DNA from: Bremerella sp. JC817
GTDB taxonomy: Bacteria > Planctomycetota > Planctomycetia > Pirellulales > Pirellulaceae
DNA length: 64,000 nucleotides
NCBI RefSeq assembly: GCF_040718835.1
Contig: NZ_JBFEFG010000274.1
Span: 620,001 to 684,000 of the forward strand
Reading direction: 5' to 3'
The notes under the pieces are model-generated. The model ran no database searches. It was not told the DNA's origin and was given only the letters and a program-made list of their open reading frames with translations. Both the position numbers and the translations under genes were made by a program. Below are positions 8,882 through 18,343 of this stretch, piece after piece (position 1 is the stretch's first letter; each line of letters starts with the position of its first letter).

Positions 8882-9008
8882 TTTGCCAGCGACCCGCAAA
8901 CTTTGCCATGTCCGGCAAATCTTGCGGCAAGCCACTTTCCCGGCAACTTTTACCCTTTCGGCGACCGGCAAATGTTGCCGATACGTTTCCGGAAAGTCTT
9001 GCCGATAG
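8882..9008. promoter_or_regulatory. Array of TTTGCC/GGCAAA palindromes, probable activator-binding (enhancer) sites
   Basis: Within 127 bases the core TTGCC or GGCAA recurs about nine times, mostly as inverted pairs. They include TTTGC-N9-GCAAA (8882-8900), TTTGCC-N6-GGCAAA (8902-8919), CTTGC-G-GCAAG (8921-8931) and CGGCAA-ATG-TTGCCG (8966-8980). A separate palindrome TTTCCGGAAA is at 8986-8995. The first three pairs start 20 bases apart, about two helical turns. The array lies 25-165 bases upstream of the sigma-54 promoter, the usual place for NtrC-family upstream activating sequences. Confidence 0.65.
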
Positions 9009-9030
9009 CAGTTCATGCATGCCACCTCGA

Positions 9031-10443
9031 CTAAACATGTGCGAAGGTACGAGCCCGAGGAGCCAGGCCGTAGCTTCGCAGTTTGTTACTTAAAGTTCGT
9101 ACGCTGATGCCTAACGCGGCCGCCGTCTTTTCTCGGTGACCTTCGTAGTGCTCCAGGGTTTGTTCGATCAACTGGCGTTCAACTTCCTCCAGTCGCATTC
9201 CGACCACCGACACATTGCCGGATGGCTGCAGCGAAATGGCTTCCTGATTGCCTTCCAGCAGCCAGGGGCGAATCTGATCGGCGGTCAGATCATGCCCGAT
9301 CGTCAGCAGGGCGGCTCGCGTGACGATGTTTTCCAGTTCGCGAACGTTGCCTGGCCAGGTATGACTTTGCAGGACATCCATCGCCGAGTCCGCCACGGTC
9401 AACATCTCGCGACCAACCCGCTGAACGGCCGCCCCCAGGAAGTGGTCAACCAGTAACGGAATGTCTTCTGTACGATTGCGGAGCGGTGGCAATTCGATCG
9501 GAACGACATTCAAGCGATAGTAAAGGTCCTGTCGAAAACGATTCGCGGTGACTTCCGCCAGCAGATCACGGTTCGAGGTCGCCAGCACACGCACGTCCGC
9601 TTCGATCGTGGTGCTGCTGCCCACTTTCTCGAAACGTCGCTCCTGCAGCACTCGCAGCAACTTGGCTTGTAGCGGCAGGTCGATTTCGGTGATTTCGTCG
9701 AGCAGGATCGTTCCCTTGTCCGCCAACTCGAAACGACCGACCCGTGCATGATCGGCACTGGTGAACGCACCCCGTTCGTGCCCGAACAGTTCGCTTTCCA
9801 TCAAGTGAGCCGACAGCACAGGGCAGTTCAAGCTGATCATCGCTTCGCGGCAACGACGGCTGGCCAGGTGAATCGAACGGGCGACCAGTTCTTTACCAGT
9901 GCCGCTTTCACCAGTTACCAACACGGTTTCGTCGGTCGGAGCGACCAAGGCAATGCGTTGCCGCAGCGTTCGCATGGCGGGACTGTCGCCGATCATGACG
10001 ACACTGTCGCTCGTTCCGCCTGGAGGAATCGCCGTGGCACGGTCGCCACGCGTGGTCGATTCGATCGCTCGGCGGATGGCCGCTTCGAGCGGTTCCAACT
10101 GGACTGGCTTTTCCAGGTAATCGAGCGCGCCAAATCGCATCGCTTCGACAGCCGTATGAATGCTGGCATGCGCGGTGACCATGACCAGTTGCGTCTTCTC
10201 GTGCTGGGCACGAACCTGACGAACCAGCTCCAAGCCATCCATGCCGGGCATCTGCAGGTCGGTCACGACGACGTCGAATGACTGCTTGGCCAGCAGATCC
10301 AACGCTTCGCGACCGCTGCCGCAGCTCACCGCTTGATAGCCAATGATCGACGCGGCATCGCACAAGCTCTCGCGCGAGTGCGGGTTATCGTCGACCACCA
10401 GGACCGAGTGGTTGTTCGAGTGATTTTTGGTCGTATCAATCAT
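9031..10443 (-). CDS. Sigma-54-dependent response regulator (FleR/FlrC/NtrC-like)
   Basis: The 470-residue product has three domains. The receiver domain (about 13-125) has the phospho-acceptor Asp62 in VVVTDLQMPGMDG and Lys112 in YLEKP. The AAA+ domain (about 148-380) has Walker A GESGTGKE and Walker B-like GTILLDEITE. The Fis-type helix-turn-helix (about 430-465) has TAAALGISVRTLSNKL. The sigma-54-contacting loop reads GAFTSA instead of GAFTGA. The start at 10443 overlaps the kinase stop as ATGA, so a longer frame to 10506 is unlikely. Its position next to a sigma-54 promoter and flagellar genes suggests it activates flgB and downstream genes. Confidence 0.92.
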   Translation of the reverse strand: MIDTTKNHSNNHSVLVVDDNPHSRESLCDAASIIGYQAVSCGSGREALDLLAKQSFDVVVTDLQMPGMDGLELVRQVRAQHEKTQLVMVTAHASIHTAVEAMRFGALDYLEKPVQLEPLEAAIRRAIESTTRGDRATAIPPGGTSDSVVMIGDSPAMRTLRQRIALVAPTDETVLVTGESGTGKELVARSIHLASRRCREAMISLNCPVLSAHLMESELFGHERGAFTSADHARVGRFELADKGTILLDEITEIDLPLQAKLLRVLQERRFEKVGSSTTIEADVRVLATSNRDLLAEVTANRFRQDLYYRLNVVPIELPPLRNRTEDIPLLVDHFLGAAVQRVGREMLTVADSAMDVLQSHTWPGNVRELENIVTRAALLTIGHDLTADQIRPWLLEGNQEAISLQPSGNVSVVGMRLEEVERQLIEQTLEHYEGHREKTAAALGISVRTLSNKLRSYGLAPRARTFAHV

Positions 10444-11321
10444 GCGGCTGCCTTCGCTGCTTTCATGGGGAACATAAGCATGAATGCGGCCCCGAAGTCG
10501 GGGCAATTCATCGCGGAAACCTGGCCTTGGTGCACTTCCATCACCCGCTGCACGATCGCCAGGCCAAGGCCAGTTCCGGTGCTTTTGGTGCTGAAGAACG
10601 GATCGAAGATGCGTCGAACATCGCCAGCCGCGATTCCACAGCCGGTGTCGGCGAATTCGACTTCCAAGTGGCCAAAGTTGACCTGCGAGGTAATCGTCAG
10701 GATGCCACCTTCGGGCATCACATCCAAAGCATTCAGCGTCAGATTGAGGAACGCTCGCTTGAGCATGTCCTTGTCGGCCAGCAACATCTCCTGCTCGGTC
10801 AGATCGAGACGCAACTGAACGTTCTGGGCCTGAAACTGCGGAGCAAGGTCTTCGCAGATTTCGAGGATCATTTTCGAGGTTGGCACGTACGTTTGGTTCG
10901 GCTGACGATCGGCGGTGAAGTGCAGCAGGTCGTCGACGGTCGTGTTGAGCACGGTAAGGCCGGACTCGATCTTATCGACGATCCGATTCGTTTCGGGATC
11001 GGCGCCGATCTTTCGCTTGAGCAAACCGGTATACAGCGTTAATGGCATCAGGCCATTGCGTACTTCGTGGGCGATATGCGACGCGACGAGCCCCAAATCG
11101 GCCAGCCGATTTTTGCGGGCCAGTTCACGATTCTTGACTTCCAACTCGTCGGTCAGCCGGGTCACTTCCTTGCGAAGCGATTCGTGTGTTTCCTGCAGGC
11201 GAGCGGTTGCCTTGTCCCAGCATTGCAGCAGGTCACGCAGATCGATCGACTCGTCGTCGGGCGACATATTGAACAGTCGGTTCGTTTCAGGCATTTGTGG
11301 TTGCTCTTGAGGAGAGGTCAT
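10440..11321 (-). CDS. Cytoplasmic sensor histidine kinase (FleS/FlrB-like)
   Basis: The 293-residue kinase has no membrane helix. An N-terminal coiled coil (about 35-75) leads into the H-box ASHIAHEVRNGLMPLTLY with His85. The ATPase domain has the N-box NLTLNALDVMPEGG, G1 FADTGCGI, the F-box IFDPFFSTK and G2 GTGLGLAI. It overlaps the response regulator by 4 bases, so the two should be cognate. The layout of a soluble kinase and an NtrC-type regulator beside flagellar genes is that of FleSR/FlrBC pairs, which sense assembly state. The signal is unknown. Confidence 0.92.
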   Translation of the reverse strand: MTSPQEQPQMPETNRLFNMSPDDESIDLRDLLQCWDKATARLQETHESLRKEVTRLTDELEVKNRELARKNRLADLGLVASHIAHEVRNGLMPLTLYTGLLKRKIGADPETNRIVDKIESGLTVLNTTVDDLLHFTADRQPNQTYVPTSKMILEICEDLAPQFQAQNVQLRLDLTEQEMLLADKDMLKRAFLNLTLNALDVMPEGGILTITSQVNFGHLEVEFADTGCGIAAGDVRRIFDPFFSTKSTGTGLGLAIVQRVMEVHQGQVSAMNCPDFGAAFMLMFPMKAAKAAA

Positions 11322-11337
11322 ATGGGCCGTCCCTTTT

Positions 11338-11796
11338 TCACTCGGCGGTCAAATCGAAACCGCGGCTCGTGGGGGTATTCATATCGGTGTAGGCGGAGGC
11401 AGAATCGACGGAACTGTTGGTGTCCCGCAGCATCTTGGCGATCTCGTCCCGGTGGGCCGAAACCACGTCGGTGCTCTTCTGTTCCATGTGCTTCAGTTCG
11501 CTCAGCAGTACTTCGCACTGCTTGGCCTTCTGCGAGCATTGGGTTCGTTCACTGGCACTTCGCCAGACCCGCGATTCCGGATCTTGCTGGCGAAACGGAT
11601 CCATGGTTCGATCGATGCGTGTCAAGCGTTCGATCAAGGTTTGCTTGGCTCCCAGGACTCGCATCAGGTCGCCAATGTATTGCTCGTGGCCCGCCAAACG
11701 CAGTTGATACTGCGACAGCGTCAAGAGCTGCGTCAGCACTTCATGTTTCTGGTCGATCAGTTGGACCAGTTGGTCGGTTTCCTCCAGGCAAGGCAT
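11338..11796 (-). CDS. Helical protein, possible FlgN-like chaperone
   Basis: The 152-residue product is almost wholly helical and charged. Its first half (LVQLIDQKHEVLTQLLTLSQYQ) resembles the FlgN pattern, in which a lysine-containing helix is followed by a long coiled coil. FlgN is the export chaperone for hook-filament junction proteins. The gene is 16 bases upstream of the flagellar histidine kinase and 16 bases downstream of the TPR gene, so it probably belongs to the same transcript. I see no decisive FlgN motif, and a general coiled-coil protein remains possible. Confidence 0.5.
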   Translation of the reverse strand: MPCLEETDQLVQLIDQKHEVLTQLLTLSQYQLRLAGHEQYIGDLMRVLGAKQTLIERLTRIDRTMDPFRQQDPESRVWRSASERTQCSQKAKQCEVLLSELKHMEQKSTDVVSAHRDEIAKMLRDTNSSVDSASAYTDMNTPTSRGFDLTAE

Positions 11797-11812
11797 GCTT
11801 TTGGCTTTCCTC

Positions 11813-14335
11813 TTAAAGGGTTGTCCCTAACCAGTCGAGGTAGTTCTTCCAGTCATCGCGAGACCCATGTGTCGTGTTGGAAAAGTCGACGGTGTCATCC
11901 AATCGCGACAAGACAATCTTGGCCTGCTCGACCGTTCCGCGAGCTTCGTTCGATTGATTTAAGTACCGGTAACAGTGGGCGATTTGCACGAACGCTTCCA
12001 ACGACACCGGTTCGTTCTGATAGCGGTTCGAGGCGGTCGAGTAAGCTTCGATCGCCTCCTTGTAACGGCCCAGTTCAAACATCGCCGCGCCCTGGGCGAA
12101 GTAGCAATTTCGTAAGATCTTTGACTCAACCGGATCAAGCTCGGCTTGCGTTTCCAACTTGGTGGTCAGTTCGTATTCCAGTTGGTTGTAAATCTCGATC
12201 GCCGTTTCCAGGTGATCCTTCACTTCTTTGTCGAACTTGATCCGCTGCGTTTCGATATTCACCAGGCGAAACTTCTTCTTCGGCAACATCGACGAGCGAC
12301 GATGACACTCGGCAATCAGGTAACGAGCACTCGCCGAACGAGGATCGTCTGGGTACCGTCGCACGGCGGCATGCAAATACTTGATGGCACCCTGATAGCT
12401 TTCGTTGGACTGCTCCAGGAACTGGAACGCTTCGCGTGGAATCGCTTCCGGCGACTCCAAAGCACCTTTCACGCGTGCCTGGGCTTCAAACATTTCCCCT
12501 TCCAACTGCAGCACCTGGCCGAGCGAGAAGAGCGAGTCTTGCCATTCACGGCTGCTTGGTTCAAGTCGACCATCGTCGAGATTAGCTCGCAGAACATTCT
12601 TCGCTTCCGCCAGCTTGCCCAGTTCCATGTAGGCTTCGCCTGCCAACACGCGAGCTTCGTACACCGAAGGATCTTTCGGATAGAAGTCGAGGCACTCATT
12701 CAACGGAGCCAACGCATCTTCGGCACGATCAAGGGCGATGAGCGCTCGGCCCGTAGCGACCAGGGCTCGCGGTTGATGTTCGCGAGTTTCGTAACGCTGA
12801 TACTCCGCCAGGATCTCGACTGCTTTGCTGAAGTCTTGCCCTCGCAGATAGGCGGAAGCGCTCTTCCATAGATCGTTGGTATATTCGGCCGTGGCGAAGC
12901 GATTTTCCGCCAGGTCAAAATAGACCTTGCCGGCACTGCGGAAACGGAAGCGAGCTTTGGCTCGCAGTTCGAGCGATTCGTTGAAGGGAACTTTTTCGGC
13001 CTGGGCTGCGAGGTAGTCACCCCATTCGTACTGCACATCGGCCAAGATCTGCAAAGCTTGATCGGCTGGAAACAGAGGCCGCAAGACCTGGGCAACTTCG
13101 ACGGCTGGCTTATATTTTTGAACCGACTTCCAGGCATCGATTGCCGAAGTGACCCGCTGACGGAAAGTAACTTCGTCGACCCAGGGGTTTTCGTAACGAC
13201 CGGTCAGGGTCGATTCGCGAAGAGCACGGCGATAGATTTCCACCGCTTCTTCATCTTGCCCGGCGGCTCGAAGCAGTTCTGCTTCTTCGAGACCAGCGGC
13301 GACACTTTCGTGCGTGCGGTAATAGATCTTTCGGGTTCGCGAAGCCTGGTCCATTGCTTCTTCGGTTTGGCCGTTCGCTCGTAGCATCACCGACAACAAG
13401 TACGAAGCCTTACGAGTCGAATCGGCAGCAACCAACTGGTTGCTGGCCGCTTTGCGGAACAAACGAATGGCAGCTTCGAGGGCGCTTTGAGCTTTGTCGT
13501 TTTCGCCAGCGGCAAGCAGGTTTAAATAACGGCGGCGACTGGCGAGACCTTGAACGATGATCGCATCGACGTAGCGCTGCGAAGTCGGAGGGATCTTCTG
13601 GATTGTTTGCTCGGCCTTTTCAAGGTCACCCAGTTCATATTCGATCTTGGCCAATCGCAGTAAGGCACCCGACTGATCGTCCGGCGAAAGCCCCGGGTGC
13701 GAGCCGTACTGCGTGCTCCACTTGCGAGACTGTTCGAGATTCTCCGGCGTGGTTGGATCCAGCTTCAGGTAGCAGTCGGCCAGAGCGTCTTCGATTTCCA
13801 GTTGCTGAACTGGATACTGAGGATAAACGGCCTTAAGGGTTTCGATCGCTTTCTCGTACTGCTTCGATTCCATCTGGCTGATGCCCAGCAGGAAATCGCC
13901 TCGGACTTCGTAACCAGGCGGATAGCCTCGTTCTTTCGCCTTTTCGAGGTATTGAGCCGCGACACGATAGACCGTCTCGCGATCTTTCGGATTAAGATAG
14001 TCCTTCGCTTCGTCGAACAGGGTCATCCCCAGCAGAAACGGAGCGGCTCCCTGATACGGCTCTTCGACGCGAAGGTCGTCGATATGAGCCCGAGCGATCT
14101 CGCGAGCTTTCGTGACTTCCCCTTCTTCGTAAAGGGCGATGCCATGTGCCAACGACTGCTCGTCGGTCTCGCTGCTTCCCATCAAGACCCAGGCCGTCCC
14201 GGTGCCGATACCTGCCAGAGCGATCACGCCGACAATCAGAAAGATCCGATTGCCCAAAAGGCCCATGAAACCGCCGCGAGGTGCTTCCCCTTCGGCTGCT
14301 TCAGGAGCTTCGTTTTGTTCGGCGTCAGTCGACAT
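11813..14335 (-). CDS. Membrane-anchored TPR repeat protein
   Basis: The 840-residue product starts with an acidic tail (about 1-20), then a membrane helix (FLIVGVIALAGIGTGTAWVLM, about residues 31-51). About 780 residues of helical pairs follow, in TPR style (for example ALYEEGEVTKAREIARAHID and MFELGRYKEAIEAYSTASNRY). The TPR part is predicted to be extracytoplasmic. No enzymatic motif is visible. It heads the transcript that continues into the FlgN-like gene, the kinase and the regulator, so a link to flagella or the envelope is possible but unproven. TPR arrays of this size are common in planctomycetes. Confidence 0.75.
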   Translation of the reverse strand: MSTDAEQNEAPEAAEGEAPRGGFMGLLGNRIFLIVGVIALAGIGTGTAWVLMGSSETDEQSLAHGIALYEEGEVTKAREIARAHIDDLRVEEPYQGAAPFLLGMTLFDEAKDYLNPKDRETVYRVAAQYLEKAKERGYPPGYEVRGDFLLGISQMESKQYEKAIETLKAVYPQYPVQQLEIEDALADCYLKLDPTTPENLEQSRKWSTQYGSHPGLSPDDQSGALLRLAKIEYELGDLEKAEQTIQKIPPTSQRYVDAIIVQGLASRRRYLNLLAAGENDKAQSALEAAIRLFRKAASNQLVAADSTRKASYLLSVMLRANGQTEEAMDQASRTRKIYYRTHESVAAGLEEAELLRAAGQDEEAVEIYRRALRESTLTGRYENPWVDEVTFRQRVTSAIDAWKSVQKYKPAVEVAQVLRPLFPADQALQILADVQYEWGDYLAAQAEKVPFNESLELRAKARFRFRSAGKVYFDLAENRFATAEYTNDLWKSASAYLRGQDFSKAVEILAEYQRYETREHQPRALVATGRALIALDRAEDALAPLNECLDFYPKDPSVYEARVLAGEAYMELGKLAEAKNVLRANLDDGRLEPSSREWQDSLFSLGQVLQLEGEMFEAQARVKGALESPEAIPREAFQFLEQSNESYQGAIKYLHAAVRRYPDDPRSASARYLIAECHRRSSMLPKKKFRLVNIETQRIKFDKEVKDHLETAIEIYNQLEYELTTKLETQAELDPVESKILRNCYFAQGAAMFELGRYKEAIEAYSTASNRYQNEPVSLEAFVQIAHCYRYLNQSNEARGTVEQAKIVLSRLDDTVDFSNTTHGSRDDWKNYLDWLGTTL

Positions 14336-14477
14336 GAAAAAAAGTTCTCAAGTTCCTTGGGGGCTCAAGCCGATATCGATAAAAGGGAGAGTCTGGCCTG
14401 AGTTTGTCGGTCAATTGCTCGAAAAACATTCGCGAGTCCGACGTGCGCACGCAACCGCGCATGGATTCGCGGGGCAA

Positions 14478-14507
14478 TATGTACAGAAATCTGCCGAAAG
14501 GGGTCAA
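14478..14507 (-). promoter_or_regulatory. Possible sigma-70 promoter of the TPR-FlgN-kinase-regulator transcript
   Basis: On the minus strand TTGACC (14507-14502) is followed, after 18 bases, by TACATA (14483-14478). The -35 is close to consensus and the -10 is weak. It would give a 5' UTR of about 135 bases before the ATG at 14335. Confidence 0.35.
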
Positions 14508-14600
14508 GACAAGATCGGAAAGATCGCGTCGGGGGTCTCGCTAGCAATCCCCTCGCAGGAATGCCCCTTTTTTAAAGGCGCCAGGCAGTCCCGTCCGCGC

Positions 14601-14631
14601 ACGAAAAAAGGCCTCGAAGATTGAGGCCTTT
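14601..14631 (-). terminator. Intrinsic terminator after the hydrolase-like gene
   Basis: The stem AAAGGCCTC (14607-14615) pairs perfectly with GAGGCCTTT (14623-14631) across a 7-base loop. Read on the minus strand the stem is followed by six T residues, so it fits termination of the gene ending at 14669. The other direction has only a short T tract. Confidence 0.85.
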
Positions 14632-14668
14632 ATCTTTGGATTGTGCGTCTGAATGCCAACCAAGGGCA

Positions 14669-15412
14669 TTAGCGAAGAATTTGCCCCATGACCCAGCCGT
14701 TCATGGCTTCCAGCATGTCGGTCATGATGCCATCGCCGCAAAGATACTCGCGAACGTCCATTTTCAGCCCGGCACTGTGCCCCAGGCGAATGTCGTCGCA
14801 AAGATTGTCTTCGGTGTAGTAGGTGCTTTCGTGGCAGTGCATCAGCAAGATCGGCATCTTCTCGCATAGTCCCAGATTCCGCAGCGGAGCATGCCCTTCC
14901 GGAAATGGACCATTAATCGAAATCACACCGGCGTAATCCTCAGGATGCTGCAATGCCAGGCGAAGGGCCATGGTAGCACCATCTTGATAGCCTGCCAGGA
15001 AAATGCGGCGGCCATGGATATTGAACTGGTCCGACGCCGATTCGATCGCCGTCTCGACGCGTCGCGAGGCGGCTTCGATGCTCATTTCATCTTGAGCCCA
15101 GTAATAGCTGCTCATCCCGGCACCACTGCCACGCGAATGACGGCTGGTCCCTCGCGGCCCGACGGCGACGAAGTTGCGGGTACTGGTCAGCGGCATAATG
15201 CGGCGAAGCTGCGACTCGTTATCGAACGCTCCATGCAGCCACACGATCAGCGGATAGGCATAGCCTGGCTCGTAGTGCAGTGGCGTGAAGAGCTCAAGAG
15301 GGCAACTTTGCGACGAATCTCGCCGAATGCGAAACTCGTAGATTTTGCTTTGCTGGACGCTAAGGTTCGAGGAATGCGTCGCAGGTGGCACTGGCGTGTC
15401 TAAGCGTTTCAT
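14669..15412 (-). CDS. Alpha/beta hydrolase fold protein lacking the catalytic triad (pseudo-esterase)
   Basis: The fold resembles the Abhydrolase_2 carboxylesterase/phospholipase family. It has the oxyanion-region WLHGAFDNESQL, the strand FVAVGPRGTSR and the elbow FLAGYQDGATMALRLALQHPE. The nucleophile elbow is G-x-Q-x-G, so the usual Ser is Gln. The segment that normally reads HGxxDPxVP is MHCHESTYYTE, without the acid. The C-terminal GMGH equivalent is LCGDG, with Asp in place of His. All three triad residues are thus missing although the core is intact. The ATG at 15412 gives 247 residues; a TTG at 15463 would add 17. The role is unknown. It stands alone, upstream of a good terminator. 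Confidence 0.8.
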   Translation of the reverse strand: MKRLDTPVPPATHSSNLSVQQSKIYEFRIRRDSSQSCPLELFTPLHYEPGYAYPLIVWLHGAFDNESQLRRIMPLTSTRNFVAVGPRGTSRHSRGSGAGMSSYYWAQDEMSIEAASRRVETAIESASDQFNIHGRRIFLAGYQDGATMALRLALQHPEDYAGVISINGPFPEGHAPLRNLGLCEKMPILLMHCHESTYYTEDNLCDDIRLGHSAGLKMDVREYLCGDGIMTDMLEAMNGWVMGQILR

Positions 15413-15748
15413 GAAAACGTTCTGAGAACTCTCGGTGTTGGTTGTTCGGAGAGCGAAGCCCAAATGTGGCTTGGTTCGCCAAATGGGTCAAGATCAGCCT
15501 CTCCATCTTTTTGACTGATCTGCTTCGCCTGAGTAGTGCCAACGCTGAGAAATCGTACTCGAGCGTCCTGCGCGACATCCTTGCCGCCACGTTGGAACAA
15601 GCATTGAATCACGAATGAAGAAGGGAAACAATCTTGCTAGCGACGTCGGTTGCTCTGAATTTCTTCCCAATTATCCACGGTACAAACCGTTATTGCTGTA
15701 CCGCGGATTTCCGACGACTTGCGTTTCCCAAAGAAAGCCTGTCGGCAC
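15413..15748. other. Intergenic stretch, no gene recognised
   Basis: The 336-base gap lies between mdh (ends 15749) and the start of the hydrolase gene. If the TTG at 15463 is used, the gap shrinks to 285 bases. I see no terminator hairpin for mdh, no RNA gene and no convincing small frame. Confidence 0.4.
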
Positions 15749-16774
<1,026 letters not shown>

Positions 16775-16803
16775 TTAAGCCCAACAATCCGGCTCTGCTG
16801 CTG

Positions 16804-16832
16804 AATATGGGCCAGCCGCCAGCGATTATCAA
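16804..16832 (-). promoter_or_regulatory. Sigma-70 promoter of mdh
   Basis: On the minus strand TTGATA (16832-16827) and CATATT (16809-16804) are 17 bases apart. Five of six bases match the -35 consensus and four of six the -10. Transcription would start near 16797, about 100 bases before the mdh ATG. Confidence 0.55.
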
Positions 16833-16879
16833 GAGGGCTTGACGCGTCGCGTAAAATCTTCGCCGCTTGGCCATGCATG

Positions 16880-18343
16880 TTAACGACGTCGCGACGACGA
16901 CTTGCGTCCCAGGATCAGGCCAAAAGCGACCCCCATGCCGATCACGACCCCCAAAATAATCAGCACCGCGAGCACAAAATTATTCGTTTCCAGATTAACC
17001 TTTTGCTCACTCAAGCGAACATTCGACGCAATGAACAAAGGACTAATCTGTCGACGGGTAAAATCTTCGCGAGACATAAACGGTGTTCGATAGGCCCACA
17101 ACTTAAAGAAGGGCCCCACCACTTCAATCGGCTGATGCAATTGCTCGCCTACCTTCAAGCCGGCCGGTAACTCAGGCACACACACCAGCACCGGATAGTC
17201 ATTGGCAAACTCTTTGCGTGTTGACTCATCACCAGGACGCTGCGAGACAATCGGTGCAGGGATCGGCACAAAGACCGACAACTCGTAATAGTGATCGAGC
17301 CCCAGTCGCTCGCGAACATCTTCATCATCGATTTCGATGCGTGTGATGCGGCGACACAGTCCATAGAGTGGAATAAATTCGCCTCGATAGGCTTCTGGCG
17401 AGACCATCAAGCCATTCTTAGGCAACGTCAATAGCTGCGAAACATTCTTGTCGCTCGTCGCCGTCTGCTGATCGATTGGCAGTCGCGTGACCGCCGCCAT
17501 CATTTGATAAAACGGTTCGCGTTCGAGCCCCTCAAACTTGGCTCGATCAACCACATGTGACAGCTCACCTATATCCATCCCCTGCTCTGCCAGTCGCACC
17601 AATGCGGGCGTTACGCCTAAGGCAGGATTTGGCTGTTGAGGATGCCACGAAAGCTTCGGCGAAACAAAGACATAGCCGCGCTTACCATCTTCCAATTCGT
17701 ACGACTTCAGAAAGATGCCAGGGCAACTGAAGCGTTCACCCACGACGTTTTTCTCGGGGTTTAAAGCGACCCGCCAGGCCTGAGGAATCTGCTCGACGAT
17801 GATCGTTCCTTGCGCGTTGCCTTCGGTTTCATCGAATCGCACATCCACTTCGTAATAGGTGGCCAGGCCGACGCTCTCGACCGCTTCGGCCGGAACGGAA
17901 ACCTCACGCACCGCTTGCACCGTGCCGGTTAGCAGGAAGAAGTCAAGGCGATGCTGCTTGGGGTTATCCAGCAAGTCTTGCCAGGGCGTTTCCAGGTTCA
18001 GCCAACGTGTGATGCGATGTGGTTGCAATCGACGTAAACGAGTCACCGCGCGGATGACGGCCTCTTGCTCGCCCTGAACCAACGGCTCACCATCGATCAA
18101 CATTTCCAAATAGCTGGGACCGAAGTCAATCATCGCGAAGAACTCACGCGACGACATGTTGGCGAAGTCAGGCGTGGCCGGCTTACTTGGCTCGGGTTCG
18201 GCCATCGGCGTTTCGGCTGGCTCTTCTGTCATTGTCGATGGCTCGCCGCCATCTTGAGCAAACAGATGCGAGGCAAAGAACAACAGCCACAAAACTGCCA
18301 TGCAGTGCATCGATCGGCTGAAACTATGAAGGGGACTGCTCAT
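16880..18343 (-). CDS. Exported membrane protein of unknown function
   Basis: The 487-residue product has an N-terminal signal peptide (AVLWLLFFASHLFAQDGG), a Pro/Glu-rich linker, and a large extracytoplasmic region. That region holds two similar beta-rich segments (FFLLTGTVQAVREV and FIPLYGLCRRITRIEI), each ending in segments like GIFLKSYELEDG and GPFFKLWAYRT. A C-terminal membrane helix follows (AVLIILGVVIGMGVAFGLIL), then a basic tail. I do not recognise a named family. It overlaps the upstream gene by 20 bases, and the two share the pattern of a short beta domain followed by FxKxWxYR or YFKKWVYA, so they are probably related and co-expressed. Confidence 0.7.
   Translation of the reverse strand: MSSPLHSFSRSMHCMAVLWLLFFASHLFAQDGGEPSTMTEEPAETPMAEPEPSKPATPDFANMSSREFFAMIDFGPSYLEMLIDGEPLVQGEQEAVIRAVTRLRRLQPHRITRWLNLETPWQDLLDNPKQHRLDFFLLTGTVQAVREVSVPAEAVESVGLATYYEVDVRFDETEGNAQGTIIVEQIPQAWRVALNPEKNVVGERFSCPGIFLKSYELEDGKRGYVFVSPKLSWHPQQPNPALGVTPALVRLAEQGMDIGELSHVVDRAKFEGLEREPFYQMMAAVTRLPIDQQTATSDKNVSQLLTLPKNGLMVSPEAYRGEFIPLYGLCRRITRIEIDDEDVRERLGLDHYYELSVFVPIPAPIVSQRPGDESTRKEFANDYPVLVCVPELPAGLKVGEQLHQPIEVVGPFFKLWAYRTPFMSREDFTRRQISPLFIASNVRLSEQKVNLETNNFVLAVLIILGVVIGMGVAFGLILGRKSSSRRR

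Larger units (their letters stand above)
14336..14668. other. Intergenic stretch with promoter and terminator
   Basis: The 333-base gap separates two minus-strand genes. It holds the terminator of the upstream hydrolase gene (14607-14631) and a plausible promoter for the TPR gene (14478-14507). Short frames in the gap have no family resemblance. No RNA gene was recognised. Confidence 0.6.

Noticed and set aside
8820..9093. Short frames (60-73 codons) on both strands over the flgB upstream region
   Set aside because: They run across the palindromic array and the sigma-54 promoter; the predicted peptides have no recognisable features.
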